A stretch of DNA of 64,000 nt from Pseudomonas saudiphocaensis (GTDB taxonomy: Bacteria > Pseudomonadota > Gammaproteobacteria > Pseudomonadales > Pseudomonadaceae), in assembly GCF_000756775.1 (NCBI RefSeq), contig NZ_CCSF01000001.1:2232001-2296000 (forward strand), in the 5' to 3' direction. This document shows positions 44,633 to 56,242 of this stretch, one piece after another. Each line of letters begins with the position of its first letter. Within the stretch, counting starts at the first letter, position 1. The position numbers and the translations under genes are program-made. The notes under the pieces are model-generated. The model searched no databases, had not been told where the DNA came from, and saw nothing but the letters and a program-made list of their open reading frames with translations.

Positions 44633-46513
44633 TCAAGCTATCTCGATACGGTTACGCCCGGCACCCTTGGCCCGGTAGAGCGCGCGGTCGGCACGCTCGA
44701 ACACATGCTCCGCACGCTCCGCCTCGGCGAAGGCGGCAAGGCCGCCAGACAGGGTCACGTCAATGCGTTCGCCCTTGAAGTGAAACGGGCAGTTCTGAAT
44801 GCCCTGGCGCAGGCTTTCGAGCAGTTGCTGACCAGCCTCAAGCGGCGTTTCGGGCAGCAGCAAGGCGAACTCCTCGCCGCCGAAACGGGCGATGAAATCG
44901 GTCTTGCGCAAGCGCTTGCGCAGCTCGTTGGCGATGATCTTCAGCACCCGATCACCAGCCAGATGGCCGAAGCTGTCATTGATGCGCTTGAAATGATCGA
45001 CATCCAGGACTGCCAACAGCAGTTGCCCGCCGTAGCGCTGCTGGCGGGCGACTTCCATTTCCAGGCGCTCATCCCAGGCCGCACGATTGGGCAGGTCGGT
45101 GAGCGGATCATGCAGGGCTTTCTTGCGCTGCTCGGCGAGGTGAAGGCGCAAGCCAGTGGCAGCCTGTTCAAGATTCGCGACCCGCTCGACCAGAGTATTG
45201 AGGCGCTCAGCCAGCTGCTTTTCATGCACACTGCGCTGGCGCTCATAGACGTCGACGGTTGCCAGCAAAGCGTCCAGCCGCGCCTGTACGCCCTGCTTGA
45301 GGCTGGGCAGATCCTCAGCCTGAAGCACGCTGCTCTGCAACCCCCCGACCTGCTGGCGCAACTCTTCATCCAGCGCCTGTGCAGCCTCCCGGCTGCGTGC
45401 ATGGCCGTCATGCGTCGCCCCGAGACTTTCCTGCATGCCCGCCAGGCGCTCGTTGAGCAATTGCAGATAGTTTTCAAACTCGCGTTGGCTCTGGTTGGCC
45501 ACGGCGATCATCAGCTGCGCCAGGTCGTCCAGCAGCGGTACCAGCTCGTACCAGTTCAGACCTCGCTGGATTCGCTCGCGCAGGGCTTGCGCCTGTTCCC
45601 GCTGCGCCTCGCACTGCTGCAGATCGTCGAGCAGACCGAACAGCATCGCCTCCACACGTTCGGCGATGGCGCTGTAGGCCTGCTCCGGTGTGGCGGGCAA
45701 AACATAACCTTGCGCCTCGCCGGTGCCGACCAACCCATCCGCTTCCGAGCTCACCTCTTCCGTGGGCTCCGGCAGCTCGTCAGGGTCAGCAACCATCGGC
45801 AAGGCAATGGGTTCGTAGCGATCGAGCGCCTCGGGAGCGTCCGAAGGTGCTTCTCCGACGAGCTGCGCCACAGGCTGCGGCGCAGCAAATTCCACTGCTT
45901 CCGTTGCTTCCGGTTCAAGCTGGGCATCGGCAGCTACTGCCTCGGGTGCAACGGCCGCCCCCTGTTCGGCCACGACGCTGGCAGCGGCCATATCACGCTG
46001 GCCAAAGAGCCGGCTGAACAGGCTCAAATTGCGCGGCTGATCCGCCAGTTGCAGGGTCAGCGCGCGGTCCTGCAATCCGGCCAGCTCGCCCAAAAGGGCC
46101 GGCAGATCGCGCGGTTGCAACGCACCTTTGCGGATCTTGCGTGCATAGATCTTCAGTGGTTTACGCACTTCGCTGGGCAATGGCAGGGCCAGCAACTGCG
46201 TGGTCAGCCGCTGCAAGCCAAGCGCCAGACGCTCAATGCGTTCCTGCTTGTTGCGCTCGGTATCCAGTACGGCACGCTCAAGGCGCGGCACCAGCTCCGC
46301 CAGGCCGTGATCCAGATCCTCGTCGCGCAGCACATCGCGCAAGTCGCGCATGCACTTTTCGACCACAGGGTCGGCGCCCTCGACCGCAAAACTGCTGCGC
46401 ACCAAGCTGCGACGCAACAGATCGAGACGGGTGTTCCAAAGGGCTTCCTGTTGTTCCTGCTGTTCCAGCGATTGCAGGTACTTTTCCCGCCAGCGCGACG
46501 CTTCTTCGTTCAT
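44633..46513 (-). CDS. dgcH: GGDEF diguanylate cyclase DgcH
   Basis: 626 residues (orthologue in PAO1 about 670). A long helical N-terminal part with charged coiled coils is broken by an acidic, alanine-rich linker (about 175-270). The C-terminal GGDEF domain has active-site GGEEF (RFGGEEFALLLPE, near 540). The inhibitory I-site RKTD is five residues ahead, so the enzyme should be active and product-inhibited. It makes c-di-GMP. No membrane helix is seen, so it is cytoplasmic. It starts 4 bases inside the upstream exonuclease/phosphatase stop and runs into ampDh2, giving a tight operon. Confidence 0.93.
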   Translation of the reverse strand: MNEEASRWREKYLQSLEQQEQQEALWNTRLDLLRRSLVRSSFAVEGADPVVEKCMRDLRDVLRDEDLDHGLAELVPRLERAVLDTERNKQERIERLALGLQRLTTQLLALPLPSEVRKPLKIYARKIRKGALQPRDLPALLGELAGLQDRALTLQLADQPRNLSLFSRLFGQRDMAAASVVAEQGAAVAPEAVAADAQLEPEATEAVEFAAPQPVAQLVGEAPSDAPEALDRYEPIALPMVADPDELPEPTEEVSSEADGLVGTGEAQGYVLPATPEQAYSAIAERVEAMLFGLLDDLQQCEAQREQAQALRERIQRGLNWYELVPLLDDLAQLMIAVANQSQREFENYLQLLNERLAGMQESLGATHDGHARSREAAQALDEELRQQVGGLQSSVLQAEDLPSLKQGVQARLDALLATVDVYERQRSVHEKQLAERLNTLVERVANLEQAATGLRLHLAEQRKKALHDPLTDLPNRAAWDERLEMEVARQQRYGGQLLLAVLDVDHFKRINDSFGHLAGDRVLKIIANELRKRLRKTDFIARFGGEEFALLLPETPLEAGQQLLESLRQGIQNCPFHFKGERIDVTLSGGLAAFAEAERAEHVFERADRALYRAKGAGRNRIEIA

Positions 46514-47379
46514 TGCGCCTTGTCCAGAGGGACCGGGAAGGTATCGCCGCGCAGCGAGTCGGGCAGGCGAATCTCCACTGCCACCGGCAGGTGATCGGAT
46601 ATCGCATGGGACAGCACATCGACACGCTCGAGCGTCAGGCTCGGGCTCAACAGGATATGGTCCAGGCAGCGCTGCGGGCGCCAGCTGGGAAAGGTTGCGG
46701 CGATCTGCGGTGCCTGCAGGCCAAGGTCTCGCAGGGGCGAGTTTTCCAACAGATCGGTGGCATGGGTGTTCATGTCGCCCATCAGCACCTGGTGACGGTA
46801 GCCGCCAATCAGCTCTCTGATATAGGCCAACTGACGGCTCCGGGTACCACCGCCCAGCGCGAGATGCATGACCACCACCACCAGGGCATCTTCGCCCTCG
46901 CCGAACTTGAGCAGAATTGCGCCACGCCCCGATGGGCCCGGCAGAGGATGGTCCTCAAGCCCTTGCGGCTCCAGGCGGCTGAGTACGCCGTTGCTGTGTT
47001 GGGCGAAGCGGCCAAGGTTGCGGTTGAGCTGCTGATACCAGTACGGAAAGGCACCCAGCTGCGCCAGATGCTCTACCTGATTGACATAACCCGAGCGCAG
47101 GCTGCCACCATCGGCTTCCTGCAGGGCCACCAGATCGTAATTGCCGAGCAGCTCACCGATACGCTGCAGATTGTTGGCACGCCCGGCATGGGGCAAAAGA
47201 TGCTGCCAGCTGCGGGTCAGGTAGTGGTGGTAACGCTCGGTACTGATCCCCACCTGGATGTTGAAACTGAGCAGCCGCAGCCGTCCATCGCAAGGTAGCC
47301 CGCTAGCATCCAGGCACTGGGAATTGACCCGCGTCTGTCCGGGGCCGGCCAAACGCGGTGAACTCCAACGACGCAACAT
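46510..47379 (-). CDS. Endonuclease/exonuclease/phosphatase-family protein
   Basis: 289 residues with the EEP-fold landmarks: LLSFNIQVG (near 33), the metal Glu in LVALQEADGG (near 85), GDMNTHATD (near 195) and the C-terminal ISDHLPVAVEIRLP (near 260). The family covers DNA repair nucleases, sphingomyelinases and inositol phosphatases; the substrate is unknown here. No signal peptide. Placed between dsbA (8-base gap) and dgcH (4-base overlap). This arrangement is conserved in P. aeruginosa. Confidence 0.9.
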   Translation of the reverse strand: MLRRWSSPRLAGPGQTRVNSQCLDASGLPCDGRLRLLSFNIQVGISTERYHHYLTRSWQHLLPHAGRANNLQRIGELLGNYDLVALQEADGGSLRSGYVNQVEHLAQLGAFPYWYQQLNRNLGRFAQHSNGVLSRLEPQGLEDHPLPGPSGRGAILLKFGEGEDALVVVVMHLALGGGTRSRQLAYIRELIGGYRHQVLMGDMNTHATDLLENSPLRDLGLQAPQIAATFPSWRPQRCLDHILLSPSLTLERVDVLSHAISDHLPVAVEIRLPDSLRGDTFPVPLDKAQ

Positions 47380-47387
47380 AATTGCTC

Positions 47388-48017
47388 TTACCGGGCTGCG
47401 CGTTCTTTTTCGATCAGGAAGTCAGCAACTTCCAGCGTACGCTGAGGGCCGCCGGCCGACCCGAGGTCAAAGCGGTATTTGCCATTGACCACCAACACCG
47501 GCACACCGGTGATCTGATAGGCCATTCCGAGTTTCTTGGCCTGCTCCGCCCGGCCTTTTACGCCGAAGGAATTGAAAGCTTTAAGGAAGGCCTCGCGATC
47601 AACGCCGTTCTTGGCCAGCAGGTCGGCCATTTTTTCAGGGGTATCCAGCTTGTTGCCTTCATTGTGGTAGGCGCTGAACACCGCATCATGCACGCTCTGC
47701 TCGACATTCATCGACTCGAGCGCGAGGAACAGCTGGCCGTGCAGGTTCCAGATCCCACCGAACATGGCAGGGACTCGCTTGAAGTCCACATCCTCAGGGA
47801 GCTGCTCTACCCAAGGGTTGATGACCGGCTCGAACTGATAGCAATGGGGGCAGCCGTACCAGAACAGCTCGACGACTTCGATCTTGCCCGGCTCGGACAC
47901 CGGCACTGGTGCCGCCAGTTCGACGTACTCCTTGCCGGCACGGAACTCCTGGGCGTGGGCAGTGAGACCGAACAGACCGACAGCAGCAATGATGGCGCTG
48001 AGCATGAGTGTGCGCAT
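47388..48017 (-). CDS. dsbA: Periplasmic thiol:disulfide oxidase DsbA
   Basis: 209-residue precursor with a signal peptide ending at AHAQ (about residue 20). The thioredoxin-fold active site CPHC lies in LFWYGCPHCYQFEP (near 55) and the cis-proline in ITGVPVLVVNGKYRF (near 170). It introduces disulfides into exported proteins, including virulence factors and pilins. ATG 48017 is supported by AAGGAG 6 bases upstream. It is the first gene of dsbA-EEP-dgcH-ampDh2 and lies 130 bases after the cytochrome c4 terminator. Confidence 0.97.
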   Translation of the reverse strand: MRTLMLSAIIAAVGLFGLTAHAQEFRAGKEYVELAAPVPVSEPGKIEVVELFWYGCPHCYQFEPVINPWVEQLPEDVDFKRVPAMFGGIWNLHGQLFLALESMNVEQSVHDAVFSAYHNEGNKLDTPEKMADLLAKNGVDREAFLKAFNSFGVKGRAEQAKKLGMAYQITGVPVLVVNGKYRFDLGSAGGPQRTLEVADFLIEKERAAR

Positions 48018-48146
48018 GATGACTCCTTGGCTATGAACGACTGTGCAACAGCGCAACAGGCTGCCTCAAAGAGGCTCTGCTCGCCAGCGTCTTTTGATGT
48101 CTTTTCAATCTCTTGACGCTTACGGTAGACAGCAAAAATAAAAAAA

Positions 48147-48179
48147 GGGCGTTCGGCCGAAGCCTGAACGCCCTTTTTT
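48147..48179 (-). terminator. Terminator after cytochrome c4 (bidirectional shape)
   Basis: GGGCGTTC (48147-48154) / GAACGCCC (48166-48173) with an A-tract before and a T-tract after, so on the minus strand the stem is followed by TTTTTTTATTTTT. It lies 23-55 bases beyond the cc4 stop and upstream of dsbA. Confidence 0.9.
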
Positions 48180-48201
48180 CAGTGACAGAACGCAAGCGCT
48201 G

Positions 48202-48834
48202 TCAGTGCAGGCCCTGGATGTAGCTGGACAGGGCTTCGATGTCCTTGTTGCTGAGCTTGGCAGCGATGCTACGCATGATCATGGCTTCGCCATCGTTGGT
48301 GCGGTTGCCTTCGCGGAAATCAGTCAGCTGCTTGGCGGTGTAAGCGGCATGCTGACCACCCAGTTGCGGGAAGCCTGCCAGATCGTTACCCGCGCCGTTC
48401 GGCGAATGGCAACCGGTGCAGGACGGCATGCCCAGCTCCAGCTTGCCGCCACGGAAGAGCTTCTCACCCAGCTCGACCAGCGCCGGATCGGCCATACCGA
48501 CGGTGCCTTTCTGGCTGGCGAAGTAAGCTGCGATATCTTCCAGGTCCTGGTCACTGTAGGGATCAAGCATGCCGGTCATTTCCAGCACCTTGCGACCCTC
48601 ACCCTCGGGAGCACCGGGGGTGCTGCCGGCCTTGATGTCCTTCAGCTGCTTGAGCAGGTAAGCCTCGCCCTGACCAGCAAGTTTCGGGAAGTTTGGCGCC
48701 GGGCTATTGCCGTCAGCACCATGGCAGGCACCACAAACAGCAACTTTGCTCGAACCGGCTTCAGCGTCTCCAGCCGCGTGGGCCATACCGGTGATGCCAA
48801 GGGTCAACAGCAGACTCACGAGTACTTTGTTCAT
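48202..48834 (-). CDS. cc4: Diheme cytochrome c4
   Basis: 210-residue periplasmic protein with a signal peptide ending near AHAAGD (about 20) and two heme-binding sites, CGACHG (near 37) and CTGCHS (near 133), each followed by a later Met ligand region (KVLEMTGML, GEAMIMRSIAAKL). Cytochrome c4 passes electrons from the bc1 complex to cbb3/aa3 oxidases. ATG 48834 is chosen over an upstream TTG. A good minus-strand -10 (TATAAT at 49030-49025) lies about 190 bases upstream. Divergent from engB, as in other pseudomonads. Confidence 0.95.
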   Translation of the reverse strand: MNKVLVSLLLTLGITGMAHAAGDAEAGSSKVAVCGACHGADGNSPAPNFPKLAGQGEAYLLKQLKDIKAGSTPGAPEGEGRKVLEMTGMLDPYSDQDLEDIAAYFASQKGTVGMADPALVELGEKLFRGGKLELGMPSCTGCHSPNGAGNDLAGFPQLGGQHAAYTAKQLTDFREGNRTNDGEAMIMRSIAAKLSNKDIEALSSYIQGLH

Positions 48835-49135
48835 CAGCTCATCCAACTACGGCTAAGGGTTTAAAGGAAAACTTGTCGGCCACCGGCAGCAAAAGGCTAC
48901 GGCACGCTCGTTATGCTTGCATGGCGTCGTTGACTGACGATCGCACCCTGCTACTGCTCCTTGGGAGCAAAACACTGGAGTCCGGGTGTTCATTTCAGGC
49001 CAAAGCGCACACAAAATCTGCGGCATTATATACTGGCCACCGTGAAACGGAAATGAACCATTGCCCCGTCGAGCCCCGTGTGACGTTTCGTCGCCCTGAC
49101 CACATGCTGTAGCCCAGCGCCCCATCGGAACCATC
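48835..49135. other. Divergent gap cc4/engB with a candidate minus-strand promoter
   Basis: 301 bases. TATAAT on the minus strand (49030 to 49025) is a strong -10 pointing to cc4, with a poor -35 (TTTCCG). A plus-strand TATACT overlaps it and could serve engB. I looked here for a Spot 42/ErsA-like RNA and did not recognise one. Confidence 0.35.
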
Positions 49136-49774
49136 ATGCTCCCGAAAAACCCGATTCTTGGCCTCTGCCAGCAAGCCACATTCATGATCAGCGCCGCCAA
49201 GGTCGACCAGTGCCCGGCTGACCAGGGACTGGAAGTCGCTTTCGCCGGCCGCTCCAATGCGGGCAAGTCCAGTGCGCTGAACACCCTGACCCACGCCAGC
49301 CTGGCGCGCACCTCGAAAACCCCTGGCCGCACCCAGCTGCTGAACTTCTTCCGGCTGGATGATGAGCGTCGCCTGGTCGACCTGCCTGGCTACGGCTACG
49401 CCAAGGTGCCGATTCCGCTCAAGCAGCACTGGCAACGGCATCTGGAAGCCTACCTGGGCAGCCGCGAAAGCCTGGCCGGAGTGTTCCTGATGATGGATAT
49501 CCGCCATCCGCTGACCGAGTTCGACCGGATGATGCTGGACTGGTCCCAGGCCAGCGAAATGCCGCTGCATATCCTCTTGACCAAGTCTGACAAGCTGGCT
49601 TTCGGTGCAGCGAAGAACGCTCTGTTGAAGATCCAGCGTGACATCCAGAACGGCTGGGGTGATGGCGTCAGTGTGCAGCTGTTCTCCGCGCCCAAACGCC
49701 TGGGCGTGGAAGAAGCGCAGCTCAAGCTTGCGGAGTTGCTGGGGATGCTCGAAGAAGAACAGACCAGCGAGTGA
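49136..49774 (+). CDS. engB: Ribosome biogenesis GTPase EngB (YihA/YsxC)
   Basis: 212-residue essential GTPase for large-subunit ribosome assembly. G1 [12 protein letters not shown] (near 36), G2 in KTPGRTQ, G3 [10 protein letters not shown] (near 82) and G4 [10 protein letters not shown] (near 150) are all canonical. Length is typical (about 200-215). Preceded by GGAA and divergent from cytochrome c4. In PAO1 it is followed by polA; here a convergent gcvP follows instead. Confidence 0.96.
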   Translation: MLPKNPILGLCQQATFMISAAKVDQCPADQGLEVAFAGRSNAGKSSALNTLTHASLARTSKTPGRTQLLNFFRLDDERRLVDLPGYGYAKVPIPLKQHWQRHLEAYLGSRESLAGVFLMMDIRHPLTEFDRMMLDWSQASEMPLHILLTKSDKLAFGAAKNALLKIQRDIQNGWGDGVSVQLFSAPKRLGVEEAQLKLAELLGMLEEEQTSE

Positions 49775-49815
49775 CGGCACCCCGCGCGTGAGCGTGTAGA
49801 GGCCTGGACCCTACG

Positions 49816-49880
49816 CCCCGCCGGAATTGAACCGCGGGGTGGGATGCTCCACCGATCCCTGGACGAGAGGGACGGTGGAG
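49816..49880. other. Two hairpins between convergent engB and gcvP
   Basis: Hairpin 1: CCCCGC (49816-49821) / GCGGGG (49834-49839). Hairpin 2: CTCCACCG (49847-49854) / CGGTGGAG (49873-49880), continued by TCCCT/AGGGA with one bulged A, giving 13 pairs around loop GGACGAG. Neither has a T-tract. The position suggests a bidirectional block, but the stability is unusual and the function is not settled. Confidence 0.5.
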
Positions 49881-49919
49881 GCAACGCGCGATATCAGCCT
49901 TAACGCCAGATCGCCAGTC

Positions 49920-52793
<2,874 letters not shown>

Positions 52794-52816
52794 TGCAGCT
52801 ACTCCCGGAAAAAGAA

Positions 52817-52836
52817 AGCCCCGACAGAGCGGGGCT
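52817..52836 (-). terminator. Hairpin between gcvH and gcvP
   Basis: On the minus strand AGCCCC-GCTCTGTC-GGGGCT followed by TTCTTTTT, a classical terminator shape, 15 bases after the gcvH stop and before the gcvP ribosome site. Probably a partial terminator lowering gcvP relative to gcvH. Confidence 0.78.
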
Positions 52837-52850
52837 TGGCAATCTAACAA

Positions 52851-53234
52851 TCAGGCGTCGCAGGAGGCCTTGTAGGCATCAGCACTGAGCAGCGCCTCCA
52901 GCTCCGCCGGGGTATCGGGCTGCAAACGATAGAACCAGCTGCCATAAGGATCGCTGTTGACCTGCTCGGGCGCATCGACAAGCTGCTCGTTGACGGCGGT
53001 GACGACGCCGGAGACCGGCGCATAGATGTCCGAGGCGGCTTTCACCGATTCCACCACACCTACCTGCTGACCGGCCTGGAACTGTTGGCCGACTTGCGGA
53101 AGCTCGACATAGACCACATCGCCCAAGGCTTCCTGGGCATGATCGGAAATTCCCACGCTGACGCTGCCATCGGCCTCCTGACGGGCCCATTCATGGCTGG
53201 CGGCGTAACGCAGATCGCTGGGTATGTCGCTCAT
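52851..53234 (-). CDS. gcvH: Glycine cleavage system H protein
   Basis: 127-residue lipoyl carrier shuttling the aminomethyl intermediate between GcvP, GcvT and lipoamide dehydrogenase. The lipoylation site is the Lys in [17 protein letters not shown] (about residue 64). The opening [13 protein letters not shown] and the closing [24 protein letters not shown] follow the family. It lies 63 bases after gcvT, and a hairpin separates it from gcvP. Confidence 0.97.
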   Translation of the reverse strand: MSDIPSDLRYAASHEWARQEADGSVSVGISDHAQEALGDVVYVELPQVGQQFQAGQQVGVVESVKAASDIYAPVSGVVTAVNEQLVDAPEQVNSDPYGSWFYRLQPDTPAELEALLSADAYKASCDA

Positions 53235-53297
53235 TCATCTGTCCTCATGGATGTCGATGCGCTCGCGCAGGCACAGGCGCGAAGGTGTCGTTTTAAG

Positions 53298-54380
53298 TTA
53301 TACCAGCACTTTTCCGTTACGCACAAAGGTTGGCCGCACCACACGCACGGGGTACCACTTGTTGCGGATCTCCACCTCGGCGCGCTCGGCGGTATTGGCC
53401 GGCACGCGCGCCAGGGCGATGGACTTGCCCAGCGTCGGGGAGAAGCTGCCACTGGTGATCTCGCCTTCGCCGATGCCGCTGACCCGCACCACCTGATGTG
53501 CGCGGAGCACGCCGCGCTCCTCCAGCACCAGACCGACCAGGCGCGGCTGCCCGTCCAGCTCACGCTGCGCCTCCAGAGCCGCACGACCGATGAAGTCACG
53601 CTCGGCCGGCTCCCAGGCAATGGACCAGCCCATGTTCGCCGCCAGCGGCGAGACATCTTCATGCATGTCCTGGCCGTAGAGGTTCAGCCCGGCCTCCAGG
53701 CGCAATGTGTCACGGGCGCCGAGGCCGATGGGCGCGATACCGGCGCCGACCAGCTCGCTGAAGAAGTCGGCCGCCTCGTCAGCCGGCAGCATGATTTCCA
53801 GGCCGTCTTCACCGGTATAGCCGGTGCGCCCGATAAACCAGTCGCCCGCGGTAAGGCCGTAGAAGGGCTTGAGTTCCTGGATCAGGGCAGCACGGCTCTG
53901 GGCGACGATATCCATCATCCGCGTCCGCGCCTGCGGCCCCTGGATGGCCAGCATCGCCAGGTCGGTGCGCTCCTGCAGCTCGACCTCGAAGTTTTCGGCC
54001 TGGGCCTTAAGCCAGGCCATGTCCTTGTCACGTGTGCCAGCATTGAGCACCAGGCGATAGCCCAGCTCGGTCAGGTAGACGATCAGGTCGTCGATCACCC
54101 CGCCGGCCTCGTTGAGCATCGCGCTGTAGAGTGCCTTGCCGACTTCTCTCAGGCGCGCCACGTCGTTGGCCAACAGGCGCTGCAGGTAAGCCTTGGCATG
54201 GGCACCGGCCACGTCGACGATGGTCATGTGGGAGACATCGAATACACCGCAATCACGTCGGACTTGATGGTGTTCTTCCACCTGCGAGCCGTAATGCAGC
54301 GGCATGTCCCAGCCGCCGAAATCAACCATTTTCGCGCCGAGTGCCACATGCTGGTCATAAAGGGGAGTGCGCTGACCCAT
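53298..54380 (-). CDS. gcvT: Glycine cleavage system aminomethyltransferase, T protein
   Basis: 360-residue enzyme releasing ammonia and transferring the one-carbon unit from GcvH to tetrahydrofolate. Family features: [27 protein letters not shown] at the start, the catalytic/folate region [14 protein letters not shown] (near 50), [14 protein letters not shown] (near 200) and [17 protein letters not shown] (near 235). ATG 54380 has AGGAG 8 bases upstream; the frame is open 36 bases further without support. First gene of the gcvTHP unit. No glycine riboswitch is seen in its leader. Confidence 0.96.
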   Translation of the reverse strand: MGQRTPLYDQHVALGAKMVDFGGWDMPLHYGSQVEEHHQVRRDCGVFDVSHMTIVDVAGAHAKAYLQRLLANDVARLREVGKALYSAMLNEAGGVIDDLIVYLTELGYRLVLNAGTRDKDMAWLKAQAENFEVELQERTDLAMLAIQGPQARTRMMDIVAQSRAALIQELKPFYGLTAGDWFIGRTGYTGEDGLEIMLPADEAADFFSELVGAGIAPIGLGARDTLRLEAGLNLYGQDMHEDVSPLAANMGWSIAWEPAERDFIGRAALEAQRELDGQPRLVGLVLEERGVLRAHQVVRVSGIGEGEITSGSFSPTLGKSIALARVPANTAERAEVEIRNKWYPVRVVRPTFVRNGKVLV

Positions 54381-54545
54381 GGGTTTCTCCTTCTGGGCAG
54401 GTCGCCGAAGTGGCAAAGGTGAAGCCTATATAAAGCCGCTTCGACAAAGACATGCGACTTTTGAATGGCGCGCATTGTAGCCGCAAGGTTGTGACAGGTC
54501 ACGGCGCATCCGGCAGGCGGCCATCGCCGAAACGGCAGCACACCC

Positions 54546-56156
54546 TTAAGCTTTCGCTGAACGCCGGATCAGCAGGATGACCGGCAGCAGACCGACCAGC
54601 ACTAGCGTCAATGCCGGCAGTGCGGCACGCGCCCATTCACCTTCGCTGGTCATCTCGAAGATGCGCACCGCCAGGGTGTCCCAACCGAAGGGGCGCATCA
54701 GCAGCGTGGCCGGCATCTCCTTTAGTACATCGACGAACACCAGCAATGCTGCGCTCAGGGTGCCGGGCAGCAGCAGCGGCAGATAGACCTTGAAAAACAG
54801 TGCCGGACCGCCGACCCCAAGGCTTCGCGATGCCTGGGGCAGCGACGGACGAATCCGCGCCAGGGCATTTTCCAGCGGGCCGAAAGCCACCGCCATAAAG
54901 CGGACCAGATAGGCCAGCAGCAAGGCACCGAGACTGCCCAGCAGGATCGGCTTGCCAGCACCGCCAAGCCAGGCGGAAAGCGGGATGACCAGCTCGCGGT
55001 CCAGGTAGCTGAAGGCAAGCATGATCGACACCGCGAGCACCGAGCCTGGCAGCGCATAGCCGAGATTCGCCAAGCCCACTGCCGCGCGGATCGGGCGCAC
55101 CGGCGCCTGTCGCCGGGCGAAGGCCAGCAGCAACGCCACCGCCACGGTGATCAGCGCGGCCAGCGCGCCCAGATAGAGCGTATGCAGGATCAGCCCGGCG
55201 TAACGTTCGTCGAAGTCGAAGCGCCCGCGCTGCCAGAGCCAGACCAGCAGTTGCAACATCGGGATCACAAAGGCGCAGAGAAACACCAGCCCGCACCAGG
55301 TGGTGGCTGCCAGCGCCTTGGCGCCGCGCAGGTGGTAAAGCGCTGTCGAGCGTGCCCGGTCGTTGGCCGGCCTGGCCACGCCGCGGGCACGCCGCTCGCC
55401 GTAGAGCACCAGCATCACCGCCAGCAACAGCAGGCTAGCCAGCTGGGTGGCGCTGCTGAGGCTGAAAAAGCCGTACCAGGTCTTGTAGATGGCAGTGGTA
55501 AAGGTGTCGAAATTGAACACCGACACTGCGCCAAAGTCCGCCAGAGTCTCCATCAGCGCCAGCGCCATGCCGGCCCCGATGGCCGGTCGCGCCATGGGTA
55601 GCGCCACGCTCCAGAAAGCCTTCCAGGGTGACTGCCCAAGCACCCGCGCCGCCTCCATCAAGCCTTTGCCCTGGGCAATAAAGGCCGAACGCGCGAGCAG
55701 ATAGACGTATGGGTAGAACACCAGCACCAGAACGATGATTACCCCGCCAGTGGAGCGCACCCTGGGAAAACGCACACCGCTGCCAAACCATTCGCGCGCC
55801 AGCGTCTGCACCGGCCCGGCGAAATCCAGCAAGCCGATAAAGACGAACGCCAGCACGTAGGCGGGAATTGCAAATGGGAGCATCAGCGCCCAGTCCAGCC
55901 AGCGCCGGCCGGGAAACTCGCAGAGCGCCGTCAACCAGGCGAGGCTGGTACCCAGCACCACCACGCCGACGCCGACACCCAGCACCAGTGTCAGGGTGTT
56001 ACCCAGCAGGCGCGGGATCTGGGTGTCCCAAAGGTGCGACCAGATTGCTACATCGATGTCGCCCCAGCTGAACAACAGAACACTCAGCGGCAGCAACACC
56101 AGTGCAGCCACTGTGAACGTGAGGGGGTACCAGCGTCGCTCGACGGGGTGGGACAC
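54546..56156 (-). CDS. Iron(III)-type ABC transporter permease (FbpB/SfuB-like)
   Basis: 536 residues, about twelve membrane helices forming two fused permease halves. Each has a coupling loop: EAARVLGQSPWKAFWSVALPMARP (near 190) and QASRSLGVGGPALFFKVYLPLLLPG (near 465). This is the FbpB/SfuB architecture for ferric iron delivered by the neighbouring binding protein. The frame opens at 56225, but the ATG there sits in the preceding terminator. GTG 56156 (MSHPVERRWYP), with GAGG upstream, is preferred. A separate ATPase gene is not in the window. The same SBP-permease pair precedes gcvTHP in PAO1 (from memory). Confidence 0.88.
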   Translation of the reverse strand: MSHPVERRWYPLTFTVAALVLLPLSVLLFSWGDIDVAIWSHLWDTQIPRLLGNTLTLVLGVGVGVVVLGTSLAWLTALCEFPGRRWLDWALMLPFAIPAYVLAFVFIGLLDFAGPVQTLAREWFGSGVRFPRVRSTGGVIIVLVLVFYPYVYLLARSAFIAQGKGLMEAARVLGQSPWKAFWSVALPMARPAIGAGMALALMETLADFGAVSVFNFDTFTTAIYKTWYGFFSLSSATQLASLLLLAVMLVLYGERRARGVARPANDRARSTALYHLRGAKALAATTWCGLVFLCAFVIPMLQLLVWLWQRGRFDFDERYAGLILHTLYLGALAALITVAVALLLAFARRQAPVRPIRAAVGLANLGYALPGSVLAVSIMLAFSYLDRELVIPLSAWLGGAGKPILLGSLGALLLAYLVRFMAVAFGPLENALARIRPSLPQASRSLGVGGPALFFKVYLPLLLPGTLSAALLVFVDVLKEMPATLLMRPFGWDTLAVRIFEMTSEGEWARAALPALTLVLVGLLPVILLIRRSAKA

Positions 56157-56182
56157 GCAGGCCTCGTAAGCAGGAATGAAAA

Positions 56183-56204
56183 CGCCCCCGACCAGGCGGG
56201 GGCG
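56183..56204 (-). terminator. Hairpin between iron-binding protein and permease genes
   Basis: On the minus strand CGCCCCC-GCCTGGTC-GGGGGCG followed by TTTTCATTCC. It lies 39-60 bases after the binding-protein stop and 27 bases before the permease GTG. Partial terminator or 3'-end stabiliser. Confidence 0.75.
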
Positions 56205-56242
56205 GCGAGTATAACCGCATCGCAAAGACGACTGCGGGCGGT

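Noticed and set aside
48835-49135. Spot 42/ErsA-like RNA near engB
   Set aside because: ErsA lies next to engB in P. aeruginosa, but neither side of engB here shows a sequence I can recognise or an AlgU promoter.
54381-54545. Glycine riboswitch before gcvT
   Set aside because: I looked for the tandem aptamer consensus in the 165-base leader and did not find it.
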